A stretch of DNA of 64,000 nt from Ciona savignyi (GCA_000149265.1 CH003275.1:196484-260483); one strand, 5' to 3'; shown: positions 28,201 through 38,155, counted from the stretch's first letter. A program made the numbers and translations. Notes: generated from the sequence alone by a model not told the origin.

Positions 28201-31200
28201 CACTTTTAAGATTCTGAAAATTTTAATTTTATCAACGCCACGTTAAAAAAGGGTTCAACAAATGTAAGTGTCAAGTGTTTTGTATGGTGCACTACTTCGC
28301 ATTCAAGATTTGTAAGTACAGAATTGAATATGCACTATACACACACACTATGCATGTAGTAAGTATTACTCCAGTTTACTTTGCATAATTTAGATTTAAA
28401 CTTCAATTATAAAATCCACATTAAACTTCAATTATAAAATCCGGATTTTAAATACAAAGTAAAATATGCACAAACCACATTGCATAGAATGGTGATGGTG
28501 GCAGTGCAATCAAGAATCAACATATATAAAACCAAATTAAAACATCTTCAGATTTTTAGAACATAATTTGATTATTTATTTAAATAAACAAGCATTTAAT
28601 ATAAACATTATTTGTGGTTTGTTTGTCGGTTATATTGTTTTATTTTCACCTTAGCATAGTTGGTGAGTTGTCCAAGCAAAGTCTCACGCTCAGGAGTGAG
28701 AGTTTGACTGATTCTGGGTCGTTTAATCAGCTCATTGTATCGCTGGAACTCATGGAGGAACTGGTGAACCTGGGGATTAGAACGATTAACATATAACCTT
28801 TAGTTGAAGATGCATTACAAAACATAATAATATAGATGGAAGTGTCATGATTGTCCCTGAGTTGGGACATCAACAAAGGGCAGCGAATCTATTTCCAGTT
28901 AATCGATAAAAACATAAAGAAACTAAGCGTGTGTTCATATAATAACTATATGTAAAAATTTGAACCCAGATTTTAATTAAAAAATAATATCCTTAATAAT
29001 ATTATATGATAGACATATCATATATTATATGATAGACAGAACTAAAGCTGGGCGTAATTGATCAAAGTTGCATTACAGAATTACGCCATCTCAGTTACGT
29101 AATTTTGATTCGACTTTCGCAACGTAATTCAGTTGTAAAGTAACTACGTAACTCTCTGTAGTTTTATATTTATGCCCAGCTCTAGACAAAACATATCAGT
29201 ATTAGTACAGTATGTAGTAAACCAGTCCACAACATTTAAAAAAAATTTCTTACATTTCCTGAAGAATCATGAAGTCTTCTCCTTAATTTCCCTGCAACTG
29301 CTTCCTCAGCAGGTTGCAACGCTCGTTCGTAGCAGGCAACGGCCGATCGCCACGTTGGTTCTGTGTATGGGTTGTAATGCAACGCTGCGATCTTGCTGAA
29401 CGACTTGGATAGAATGTCACTCGGGCACAAACGGTCTCTGTCAGTGGTCGAGAGAAGCTTCAACAGATGCTCGTGTACAGTACGGAGATCGCACACCTGG
29501 AAGAATGTAAATGGGAGTTGGATAATTATTTATCGCCATTGTGTGAGATAAACACTTGGTGACAAACACAGGAGCTGTTTGATTATCATCTAAAGTTATT
29601 GGCGAGAGAAAAAAAGGACAAAATAAACAAGGAAAGAAGGCAACACACCATAGTTTTATGGTTGATTACACAACTAGTCATATATATCACTTATGCTGTA
29701 GTTTACAAAAAAAGCAAAAACCACATGAAATACCGTATTTAAAATATATTTTAATAGATATTTACCATCTTTAAAAGAACACACATAAAAAAGAAACACA
29801 TTAAAAAAGTTAAAAGAGCACATAATAAAATGTTTTTAGGAAATAAATTAAAATTCAAAATAAAAATATAAAAACAATCAAAGCTGGATACTTAAGTAAG
29901 TTTATCATTATAAGAATTAATATTGTGCACAATAGGAGGATTTAAAAATATTCAAAACTACAGGATCAAGGTAGCATTAGTTATGTACCATGGAATCTAT
30001 AATAATCAAACCAGTATTTGGCTTAAATGGTGTACTGCTCAGACTGGCTTAATAGGTTGAGGATAAAAAAATGGTATTCATACCAGAAAAGAATGTAATT
30101 AAAATGGTAAAGAGTTAAGTTACTAAGTATAATGCACAGTCTACCTCCTGGAAGCGGTTCATCGAGTTGATGACATTAACTGCTTTGTACTTCCCACTTT
30201 TCCATGGGTGGGACGGGTATTGCTTCCACAGACGTGAGGTTAAAGTGGCAGCTAAGTTTACCCAGCGGTCACAGAGGCTCACAGCTTGTCTGAGTGATTC
30301 CCGAACTGGAATGAAACTGCTCTCCCAAATGGAAGTGAAGTCGGTATCCAGCTTGCGCTGTGCAAATCGACAAAGTTCATCACCTGTGGAAATACAGAAT
30401 GTGAATAAAATGCCCATTATCCCCGAGTTAGTGTAGCTATTGAAATGTTTTAAAGTTGGGACTACCTTTAAATAATGATTTATGATAAATTCAAAGTACG
30501 ACGGTGACAATCCGAAATTAATAGCTTCACTGTTTTGAGAATTGGCGGTAGAAATACATTTTTCCAAAAAATGTTTTTACCGGAATGAAAAACACACAAA
30601 CCGTTTAACCAATTATCGCCTTTATATTATCCAAACTAATTTTCAATTTCCGTTTAATCCATTCGGTTCAAGCAACACTCATTATATACATTGTAACATA
30701 AAAACACAACGGCAACGAATAAGACATACAAAAGAATTAGAAGTCATACTGACCAATAACTGTGAAGAAATTGATCATCCTGGTTTCTGGATATTCCGGG
30801 AACTCGGTTTGTTTCCACAAATCATCCAACGAGTCTTGCAGTTGTTCAACCAGTTCGATTCCATCCCCTATAGATGATTGAGTGGTGGTTAAATGAGTTC
30901 CATGGAACTAATGTGCATGGCTACATTCTACGCTGTCTCATATTCAATTATTTTAAAGACTTTAACACATAAAACTAAAATTTTAAATATAAAGTATGCG
31001 AGGATTTTATTTTTATTATTTATTTCTAATTCTAAGTGATCAGCAAGTATATACGAGAATCAGCTTACAAGACTTATCTACAAAACTTAAATTTTCCAAC
31101 CCATATTAATACCATTGAAAATTGTCGCAATTCTTTAGTATGCCTAAACATTTTTAAACTTTTATCACCTGTGAAAATATAAATATACTATCTGTACACA

Positions 31201-32953
31201 GATTAAAAAAATATAAAAACTAATATTTTTCCCAACATACCAAGGGACAGACTGTCAATGTTTTCAAACTGGTTTTCTATTGGTTTTAAATATTCAAGAA
31301 AATGTTGAGCTCGTTCTTGTACATCGAGTCTGGAGCCAGATAAGCTGACTTCGTGCCAGTATCTACATTCATCTAATGGGCTGAGAATACCTGCAAAAGT
31401 GAAAGGGTTGGAAGATGTTTATACACTTTTTTGACAACATTTTTTTAAATTCCTTTTTTAAAAGTAAGCATACTGATAGGTCAGAAATGAAGTTTGCTTT
31501 CAATTTATCTAACTAGCCAATGAAGCCACATATGAAGATTTCCATGTAACCAATAATATTGTTTATCAAGTTTAATTAGTTTTAAGTTCACATTATAGAT
31601 GCAGGGCAAAAGTTCACAGACATGACACACATTACTTACTAGCATACTCTAATAAAGAATGGAGGATACTAGATAATAAACCAACTGTGACAATAATATT
31701 TAAAGCAAAATAATATAGTGAGATTGTTGAATGTTAAATTTAAGGTGGTGATTTCATCACAAACATAACAACATTGTCGAGAGTCCTACAAACAACCTGC
31801 TGCAATATCTTCCGATTGGCTTTCATCTCGGACATTGGCAGACTGAGATTTCCGAAGGGTTGTCCCCAAACTACGCTCCAAATCACCCAGAAGTTTTTGA
31901 ACGTTTGGGTTCAAACCGGTATTGCTGGTGTCTTTCAATAAGCTTGGTGCAAATATCTGAAGAAATTATTGGTTAACCAAACTAAAATACTGATGTTATA
32001 AACTGATCCCAATTAATTTCTAAGAAAAATAAAAAACAATCACTAAATTTGTGGGGAATTTATATATTTAAAAATTTAGGTGTGAAGTCAGGATATATAT
32101 TTAAAAATCATTATTAGTTTTCATGCTTTAACCACCTACATATTTTGTGTAGTAAAAATTAAAATAAATCCTGCCACCTTCTGTACGAAACTTCCTTCCA
32201 TTATTGTGGCTAATATGTATTGAAATTTTGAACCAATTATCAGTCCTACTGTACCTTTTGAACACTGTGGTACAATCCATTGATCGGGTCGGGCATAGAG
32301 GAGATCAAAATATTGGAATGAAGGTTATTGGGGGTGATTGCTTCAGGTTTAGCTTTGAAAAACACAAGAACATTTTTCTTTCCAAGGTCTCCACTGATCT
32401 ATAAACAAATCACATAGTTTTTTTTAAATTAAACATGGTATACAATAAATAAGTTATTGGATGTGTCATTTCCATCCTGTGTGGGGGAATCCCATTGAAG
32501 GATTGTATACTCGGTTATCATCTGATAATTTGTGCACATAGGGCAAATACAACTCCAGCAATCAATCGATCAGCAACAACAAACTTTCGGTGTTCTTTAA
32601 TTATGTAACTAGACTTGTTCACAAAACTTGACACTCCACAAAAAAGCTCAACTGCCTTACAGAGTTCTATTGGCCGCTCAATTGTTTTGCATGTGGTAAA
32701 TTCAAAATAAAGAAATTATTTTTAACATTTTAAATGTTAAAAAAAGAATATTTAAAGCTTTGATACATACACTTACCGAGTGAGTTAGATGAACTTTTTT
32801 GGAATCATCCAAGTACGATATCAAAGTTGTACAGTTTCCGTCGTCCAGAAACTTATTTAACTCATCTCCGTCGGTTAGTTTTAAATTGCTTTGATCATTG
32901 AAGTTGTGGGATATCAACTTAGTGATAAAATCTTTCCTTGTATCGCTTGCCAT
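1..32953 (-). CDS. DYNC2H1: Cytoplasmic dynein 2 heavy chain, 5' two thirds (partial at window start)
   Basis: This is the motor subunit that carries retrograde intraflagellar transport trains from the ciliary tip to the base. I traced 56 exons with a continuous reading phase (8,978 coding nt, about 2,992 residues); the human protein is about 4,300. The order is N-terminal tail, linker, AAA1-AAA4 and the first stalk helix, cut at position 1. The Walker A motifs are GPAGTGKT (AAA1, ~1689), GPSGSGKT (AAA2, ~1984), GHDGCGKS (AAA3, ~2297) and a lysine-less GRTGVGRRT (AAA4, ~2664). Segments such as [11 protein letters not shown] in the tail and [19 protein letters not shown] after AAA1 fit the dynein-2 rather than the dynein-1 or axonemal class. 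The ATG at 32,953 directly follows a TTTTGGCAAAACAG acceptor-like sequence, so the first codon may sit beside a cis or trans splice site. The gene is divergent to the aminotransferase gene at 33,887. Exons are listed in the segment entries below. Confidence 0.96.
1960..2135 (+). repeat. SINE family A copy (tRNA-derived head)
   Basis: GGTTGGTTAGAGCGTTG resembles a tRNA A box and GGTTGATCGAAACTGG a B box. CAGTTGTGCTTTTGGTCAAG corresponds to the family tail. Confidence 0.65.
3407..3545 (+). repeat. SINE family B copy (tRNA Ser/Leu-like head)
   Basis: GTGTGGTCGAATGGTAAACG resembles the A box of class II tRNAs. AACGGTCCCAGTGACGAGTC and CATGGTTACGAAACTC (B-box-like) follow. Confidence 0.7.
4281..4562 (+). 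repeat. SINE family A, most complete copy
   Basis: It contains GTGGGTTAGTGCGTAGCC (A-box-like), GCTGGTTCGAAACTGGTCGC (B-box), CCTTGGCCAAGGCACTTAAC and the tail GATTGCCCGTGCGTTAACCC. It serves as the reference for the other copies. Confidence 0.8.
4926..4942. repeat. Poly-G tract
   Basis: About 17 consecutive G in the intron upstream of DYNC2H1 exon 48 (reading the minus strand). Confidence 0.9.
6220..6356. repeat. Minisatellite, unit based on GATCAATATGATTGACA
   Basis: GGATCAATATGATTGACA alternates with TTTGATTGACA or GTTGATTGACA in several head-to-tail copies, in the DYNC2H1 intron between exons 44 and 45. Confidence 0.85.
7206..7975. repeat. Minisatellite of about 16-17 bp, unit GGGGTCATATGAATATG
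   Basis: About 770 bases of tandem copies with small variations (GGG/GGGG, TCATATG/TCACATG). It fills most of the DYNC2H1 intron between exons 42 and 43. The embedded CATATG and AATATG words make each unit partly palindromic. Confidence 0.95.
8612..8665 (-). mobile_element. hAT-like element end (remnant)
   Basis: On the minus strand, AAGTGGTCCCCAACCTTTTT followed by CCCTTGGGTTGG resembles hAT termini. No partner end or target duplication was seen. Confidence 0.35.
10096..10638. repeat. 60-bp minisatellite (about nine copies)
   Basis: Units contain GGGTGAAGATATTACCATG, TTTATACCCGGGTGGG and AAGTTCGGGGTTAAACATGG. Because the unit is a multiple of three, long frames stay open on both strands, but composition and repetition show they are not genes. 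Located in the DYNC2H1 intron between exons 38 and 39. Confidence 0.95.
12148..12215 (+). mobile_element. hAT-like element end (remnant)
   Basis: TAGGTCAGCAACCTGCGGCT followed by CTTTCATC and a second GGGCTCTTATTAA resembles a hAT end. It is a single end without a partner. Confidence 0.35.
13148..15255 (-). other. DYNC2H1: DYNC2H1 exons 30-34: AAA1 motor site
   Basis: AAA1 is the main ATP-hydrolysing site of dyneins. Exons: 15073-15255, 14647-14829, 14061-14207, 13477-13674, 13148-13280. Walker A is [15 protein letters not shown] (residues ~1689-1703). Walker B is CFDEFNRL (~1739), with the catalytic glutamate present. [19 protein letters not shown] follows in exon 32. All residues needed for ATP binding and hydrolysis are visible. 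Exon 33 ([19 protein letters not shown]) closes the AAA1 module. Confidence 0.94.
14466..14528 (-). repeat. SINE family B head, reversed
   Basis: On the minus strand, TGTGTGGCCGAATGGTCAAC then GCACCGATACATAAACCG matches the family B head. Confidence 0.7.
20791..21020 (+). repeat. SINE family A copy
   Basis: Head with CAGTGCGTCAACCATCAGC, then GCAGGGTTGAAACCATC, TTGTGTCCTTGGAAAAAGCA and a tail ending AATCTGACGATCC. Confidence 0.65.
21125..21215. repeat. Short tandem repeat TAACTGATCACATGAAAAG
   Basis: Three imperfect copies separated by GTTAA-containing spacers, in the intron between DYNC2H1 exons 19 and 20. Confidence 0.7.
21650..21752 (-). repeat. SINE family A partial copy, reversed
   Basis: On the minus strand, CGAAACTGGTCACTAACTAG then TCAGTTGTGTCCTTACCC matches the centre of the family A element. 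Confidence 0.65.
23801..24381 (+). mobile_element. Non-autonomous hAT transposon with perfect 8-bp target duplication
   Basis: The inverted termini are CAGGGGTCGGCAACCT on both ends. GGTTAGAC is duplicated exactly at 23,793-23,800 and 24,382-24,389. The 581-bp element lies in the DYNC2H1 intron between exons 15 and 16. A frame from 24,269 begins [13 protein letters not shown], like the N-terminus of hAT transposases related to GTF2IRD2 and ZBED genes, so it looks like an internal-deletion derivative of an autonomous parent. Confidence 0.92.
29045..29182. mobile_element. Small MITE-like element with TTACGTAA sub-repeats
   Basis: The ends AGCTGGGCGTAATTG and (reverse strand) AGCTGGGCATAAATA form imperfect inverted repeats around about 110 bases that repeat TTACGTAA-like words. 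It lies in the DYNC2H1 intron between exons 7 and 8. CTA-like flanks could be a short target duplication. Confidence 0.5.
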
Positions 32954-33886
32954 CTGTTTTGCCAAAAGAAACGACCGATACTAAATCATTTCCCGACTAT
33001 CTCAACAAAAATAAATAAATCGAAATTCGCATTCTTTGAAACCGCTTGAAATAACTTGTCATCGTTTCCTTGCACCATAGAAACCTTATTTTGGGTATAT
33101 TTCACAGTGGATTATAATCAGTGCGGGATTCAGGAGGTTCGCATGGGTTCCGTTCTTGGAACGTCGGGATAATCACCGATCCGATTCTGGCTTTTTTTAC
33201 AGACATTAGACTTTTTAGGGAACCAGTTGGTAGTAAGTACGATACAAAAAAAAACCTGTTCCTAAAATTTTGAATCCCATCGCTGTTTATAATATTATTG
33301 TTTTATTTTACTGTTGTGTAGCAAAATGTTTAGCACGACCAGATTATATACAATATATTTTTTAAAACATAAAATATGTTTTAAACTTGGGTAATTAAAT
33401 AAAGATTATATTAAGGACCGGTCTCAGTTATAAACAAAACTTAAATAAAGTATTTTCATAAACAATGTCTTTACCATCTATTGCATAGGTCGGTCAGCTG
33501 TTGGATTTGTAACGAGATCGAAACCAGTAATGTTTTTTTTTCAGTAAATTACAACTGTAGCAACGCCTGGGTGATAACGCCCTATACGGTTTCCTATTTA
33601 CAACCACAGGCCCTGAACATATGTATGCCTGATCCAAATTTTTAAGCCAAGCCCCCAAGGTTAGTTTTCTACATAACGCAATAAGCTGACTTTCTGCCCA
33701 TTATAGACTTATATATATAGTATCAATTAGTTAACGGACATTTCGGTAATAAATAATAAAACAACTGACTTTTTACAAACAAATTAGCCGTTTATATCGA
33801 CAATGGTTAAGGTTACGTCACAAGAGTAGAAAAAACATGTATAAAATAATTTCCCCATTCACCAAAGTTTTGGCCTAAAAACAGCG
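32954..33886. other. Divergent intergenic region between DYNC2H1 and the aminotransferase gene
   Basis: These 933 bases separate two start codons pointing away from each other, so both promoters must lie here or in 5' exons not recognised. It is AT-rich with no TATA box I would trust. A partial RFX X-box-like site lies at 33,071. No coding region or repeat is recognised. Confidence 0.6.
33071..33084. promoter_or_regulatory. Candidate RFX X-box-like site upstream of DYNC2H1
   Basis: The sequence TGCACCATAGAAAC has a perfect right half-site (RRNRAC), the common AT spacer and a poor left half-site. It lies about 120 bp upstream of the DYNC2H1 start codon. RFX factors are known regulators of ciliary genes in animals. 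A single degenerate match is weak evidence. Confidence 0.25.
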
Positions 33887-36800
33887 ATGGCGTTGTTGAA
33901 GAATAGAGCGCAAAATTGGACGAAATATATTCGGCATCTTATCCAATGTACGAACATAAGTAAAGCAGGTAATATTGTTAACAACGCCCTTGAACGAGAA
34001 CCTCTTCATTTTTAACTTGGGCAATATTGTTTATTACGGTAACAAAGGAGCAAAAACTACACTACTAAACTAAACTCGTAACATTTTTATAAAGCATTCC
34101 ATTCACAGCTTACTCAAGTGACAAAAATGCAGCATTAAGTAGCAAAATCGTGGGTGCAAGCAAAATCCCGGGTTCAAGCAAACGGAATAAGATTCTGTAC
34201 ACGCCGGGTCCTCTAATGGTCAGCGACCGAGTGTTAGGAGCGATGCGAACAGATATCGGCTCCAGGCATTCAGACTTCGAATACCTAATCACGTATGTAC
34301 CCTGTAATATAACATGTGTGATTATACGATTTCTTCAATCGTGTGACGCGTGTGCGCTCTGTGCATGGTCTTAATGACAAACATTCACATCGCTATGACA
34401 TAGATTTACCAAGATAGTTTATTCTTGTTTATCCCCATGAATAGGAAAAGCAAGGGGGTTACGACACGGGCAATCATCAGATCCTTTCGCACCCACCGTC
34501 GGTTTACCGGAGCTATTGCAGAGGGTTGTGTATGATTCAAATGTTTGTTCAATTTGGTAGAACCCATTGATCCGCTAGGTAGAGGCAATGTCTGTAAGTG
34601 CGGTTAAAATGCGCCACACTAAACAACCCGACTTTGAGACGCGGTTTTTAAGACTTCGGGTTTTTATAACCAATCGGATATTATGACCACCATGGGACCA
34701 TACCATTTTAATATTATGACCAAAATGGTCAGGTCCCGTGGTGGTCATTATAAGCATCGCCTGCTGTATTGCAATGAGGTCTTTCTGCAACCATTCTAAA
34801 AACGTTCTTCCATAAATTTAAATTGCAGATTTATTCGGAATTCGTTGGTTCAGCTGGCGGGTGTAAACACTAACACACACACTGCAATACCAATGGCGGG
34901 TAGCGGGACACTCGCTATTGAATCCACTTTGAGCACTGCTCTTAGCGGGAAGAAAGGAACGGTAAGAATATTTAAAGTACATGGAAGCAGGTTTGGCAAC
35001 ACTTTGGAGATTTATAACTTAATAACATATTTAATATTGGTATCCATATATTAAAAAAACTATCCTTAACCAAAACATTTGTGAAACTATATTTACGAGC
35101 AGTATCAGTTCTGACATGTGTTATTTGTAGTGAATAAATTGACATTGCAGTAATATACACAACTATGTCCAAATACTAATTAAGCCCGAAAACGACGGCC
35201 GTCAAAGAACGCCATGGAAACAATAAATAAAAACAGGTTATGAAAAAAAGGACATGACCGTAAAACCCACACAAAATCACACTAAATGGTGAACAATTAT
35301 TAGTAAACACAAAATTAAAAGGCAAGTAAATCCATAAGTAAGTGTGTACAGTTAAGATGGCCTATACAAGGGGGGGACAAAAGATTTAACATGAAACAAA
35401 GATGCACGGAATCAGTGTTTTTTTGCTATAGGTCCTTGTTTTGGAGAATGGTATGTACGGACAGAAGATCGCTAACATCTGCAAGCGATATGGAAATAAC
35501 GTTGAGACTGTGCGAGTGCACACGGAGGCACTAGAACAAAGACTTCAACAATCTGATGACGTCATTGGAGTGGTATCAGTGCATTACGAAACCACATCAG
35601 GCATTCTTAACCCAGTGTTTGAGATTGGAAAAATCATAAAGCAGAAAAAGAAAGGTTAAGGCTGTTACAGCATTATGACTGTAGAAACATGGTGTTTTGA
35701 CAACTTTTTAATAACAAAAGAATATCTTCCTAATTTACTCTTATTTTAGATTGCATTTTTATTGTGGACGCTATTTCAAGCTTCGGAGGTATACCCTATG
35801 ACGCAACAAACATTGATTATGCAGTTAGTAGTGCGTGCAAATGTTTGCAGGGTGTGCCAGGAGTATCATTCGTCATTGCCAATATTTCGGAAATCGAAAA
35901 GTAAGAATAAATATAACACGTTTAAGAAAAAAAATAGTTTGTGGCGTTTGTGAATATTACCGCAGTGGTAAAAAATATATCATTGCTTCGTTAATACAGT
36001 AATACATAAATAGACTAAATACAACTTTTCATAGGATATTTTTAAACAACCGGTCATTTTAAATTTGCTTCTCTTTGCAGACAAGTTGGTATGAACAAAA
36101 TTTTGACACTTGATCTTGCTGGGCAGTATCAAGAACTGGAACGAACCAGACAATTCCGGTTTACACCGCCAACACATGTCTTGTTGGCGTTGAAAGAAGC
36201 ATTGCTGGAGTTGGAGGATGAGGGAGGTGTTGAGAAACGGATGAAAAGGTATTCAGTGTAATTATCATTGCTTAGTTCGACAGATTAGCTTGGAGGTTTA
36301 GTGCGTCGCAAAAATTTAGTCAAAGTCATAAACAACACACTGCAAAAGCTGTGGAAACCCCACGGTGGGCGTGAGGCAATCTGACGATTGCCCGTGTTAT
36401 AAACGCTCATGAGCCGCGCATTGCGTTTCCCGCGGGGATAAATCATGAATATCATATCTTTTCAGTGTAATTATCATTGCTTATTCCGATAGATTAGCTT
36501 GGAGGTTTAGTGCGTCGAATTTCAGCCAATGGGTTTTAGATTAAAAAATGGTTTCTGGCTGGTCGGTTGTGTCGTCGGACAAGGCACGGACATCGAATTA
36601 ACCTAGTAAAATGACGAGTTCGACAAAATTTAAGCATTATCTAAATCATAAACAACACACTGCAGCAACATAAATATCCTATCCTTTGCTATCTCCTTTC
36701 AATATGACAGTATGAATAGGATCATGATTATCCTCTCGTTCAGAAATCACAGCGTTTTTTAAAAACATGGTCAAAATAAAAGTCAGAAAACCTCGTGCAC

Positions 36801-37760
36801 ACTTATGTTTACCTAAAGTTGTGTTGAATACGATAATTACATTCCTACTTTTTTATTCAATCATTTAGCATTATTTTTACGTGCGTGGACATTTTATTGA
36901 TAATAATGGATGGTCCTTTTAGAGGAAACAAATTAATTAACATAAACTAATTGAAGCCTTATTGTATCCAGGTTCAAAGAAAATGCGTCAATTTTAAATC
37001 ATGGGATGCAGAAATTAGGATTTAAACACAGCACTGATAAAGATCAGAAAACTCATATCGTGACGTCGTTCCAATACCCGGAAAACCCCCGGTTTGTGTA
37101 TGGGGACTTTATGGACAGACTCGACAGACGAGGTGAGATGGGGAAAATTTTTATTGGTGGAATTAAATGGCGTATAGAAGGTTGCTGGAAAATGCTTACA
37201 AACGGTTATGGTAATCTCTGTGATTTCCCGGTGATTTGTTATCAGTGACACAGCACTATACTTACTCACAACAGAGATCAGTGGATCTCCACCTTTTTGG
37301 GCGGACCCTGCATATGTCGTCAAACCAGTAGTGGACAGCTTAGGGCTTTTTACTTTTATTACGCAATCTTAACTGTCACATTGCATAAGGGTGTTAAATT
37401 AGTTAAACAATACGTTGAATACAACAATTTCAAAAAGTGTAATGTATTAATATCATAAATTTTCGAACCACTGATGTAGATTTACATGTGTCGTTACTGT
37501 ATACATACATTACGCAAAATATATCCAATTGGTATATTGTCTTATTCGTCCTTTCCATGTAGGTAGGTGAGGAATATGCTGACTATATGATCGGTATTAC
37601 TTGTTGTATAGGTCTTCAACTGTGCGCTGAGCGAACGAATACAAAAGGTCACTTCCGAGTGGGCACCATTGGAAATCTATACCCAGAGGACATGAAATTG
37701 CTGGTAGATGGAATTGAAGACGTTTGCGCGGAAATGGATATCAAATTGCCATTGAGTTAA
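33887..37760 (+). CDS. 2-aminoethylphosphonate:pyruvate aminotransferase-like, class V PLP enzyme (416 aa)
   Basis: Predicted to transfer the amino group of 2-aminoethylphosphonate to pyruvate, giving phosphonoacetaldehyde and alanine, the first step of phosphonate breakdown (bacterial PhnW type). Eight exons: 33887-33968, 34109-34292, 34829-34961, 35432-35654, 35750-35900, 36081-36248, 36972-37132, 37612-37760; phase closes to 1,251 nt. Visible motifs are [46 protein letters not shown] (cofactor-binding Asp) and [12 protein letters not shown], whose lysine is the expected PLP Schiff base. [16 protein letters not shown] and [15 protein letters not shown] close the fold. The first about 30 residues ([11 protein letters not shown], then basic and without acidic residues) look like a mitochondrial presequence. 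Related class V enzymes (alanine:glyoxylate or serine:pyruvate aminotransferase) are alternatives, but the ETTSGILNP and CKCLQGVPG pattern favours the phosphonate enzyme. A polyadenylation signal lies at 37,802. Confidence 0.87.
34420..34604 (-). repeat. SINE family A tail, reversed
   Basis: On the minus strand, GCACTTACAGACATTGCC, TGGGTTCTACCAAATTGAAC and GATGATTGCCCGTGTCGTAA match the tail of the copy at 4,281. Located in aminotransferase intron 2. Confidence 0.75.
34681..34750. repeat. Inverted repeat (hairpin) in the aminotransferase gene
   Basis: ATGACCACCATGGGACCATA then CCATTTT is followed, after about 11 bases, by CAAAATGG then TCAGGTCCCGTGGTGGTCAT. The arms are about 27 bases with three or four mismatches. 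It lies in intron 2. Confidence 0.7.
36275..36455 (+). repeat. SINE family A copy (deleted centre)
   Basis: TTCGACAGATTAGCTTGGAG then GTTTAGTGCGTCGC is joined directly to the tail ATAAACAACACACTGCAAAA and CTGACGATTGCCCGTG. Confidence 0.7.
36480..36690 (+). repeat. SINE family A copy, adjacent to the previous one
   Basis: It begins with the same GATTAGCTTGGAGGTTTAG head and contains GGTTGTGTCGTCGGACAAGG and AAACAACACACTGCAGC. Confidence 0.7.
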
Positions 37761-37801
37761 AGAATGTTTATGGTCGGGGGTGCATGTTTGAACGGTTGTG
37801 C

Positions 37802-37807
37802 AATAAA
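37802..37807 (+). terminator. Polyadenylation signal AATAAA of the aminotransferase gene
   Basis: AATAAA lies 42 bases after the TAA stop codon at 37,758-37,760, a plausible short 3' UTR. Confidence 0.6.
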
Positions 37808-37967
37808 GTGTTGGCATTAGCCTTAATGGCTACATTATTCCCTTTTGTGTTTATTGCCATTTGTTTTCGTCGAACGGTGTACATTTTGTGGCTGGTTATC
37901 CTGTCTGGCCTCATAGGTCAGTAGGTAAGAGCTGTTTTTCAACCAAAATGTGGTTGAAACGAAACGG

Positions 37968-38012
37968 GCTGTTGGTTTGGTCGGTCGCGCCAACCATTCG
38001 GACAGACAACCG
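37968..38012 (-). repeat. SINE family B head fragment, reversed
   Basis: On the minus strand, TTGTCTGTCCGAATGGTTGG then CGCGACCGACC resembles the family B head. Confidence 0.45.
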
Positions 38013-38039
38013 TTACTGAGTGAAAAAAAGTGTTTTTTT

Positions 38040-38155
38040 TTTTTTTTTTAACTGATCTAAGTTTCGAACCCATGATGGGCTCGTCACGAGGACCGTTTTT
38101 TTTTTGTATAAGAGTCGGTATATGTATCGGTCGCGTTAACCATTCGGCCACAGAA
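38040..38155 (-). repeat. SINE family B, most complete copy, reversed
   Basis: On the minus strand, GTTCTGTGGCCGAATGGTTA, ACGCGACCGATACATATACC, CGGTCCTCGTGACGAGCCCA and TCATGGGTTCGAAACTTAG are followed by poly-A, as expected of a retroposed SINE. Confidence 0.8.

Larger units (their letters stand above)
22232..32953 (-). other. DYNC2H1: DYNC2H1 exons 1-18: N-terminal tail (residues 1-1038)
   Basis: The tail dimerises the heavy chain and binds the intermediate and light-intermediate chains. Exons in transcript order: 32777-32953, 32255-32398, 31797-31956, 31241-31390, 30754-30867, 30145-30383, 29254-29496, 28650-28769, 28097-28213, 27459-27634, 26806-27001, 26319-26435, 25620-25763, 25073-25317, 24560-24775, 23462-23595, 22878-23115, 22232-22415. 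Recognisable stretches are FLDDGN in exon 1, [15 protein letters not shown] in exon 7, [17 protein letters not shown] in exon 9, [18 protein letters not shown] in exon 12 and [19 protein letters not shown] in exon 15. Exon 15 uses the acceptor AACAG before GCAGGG. Exon 17 uses a GTGTGT donor. Boundaries were set by phase and homology and are good to a few bases. Confidence 0.88.
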
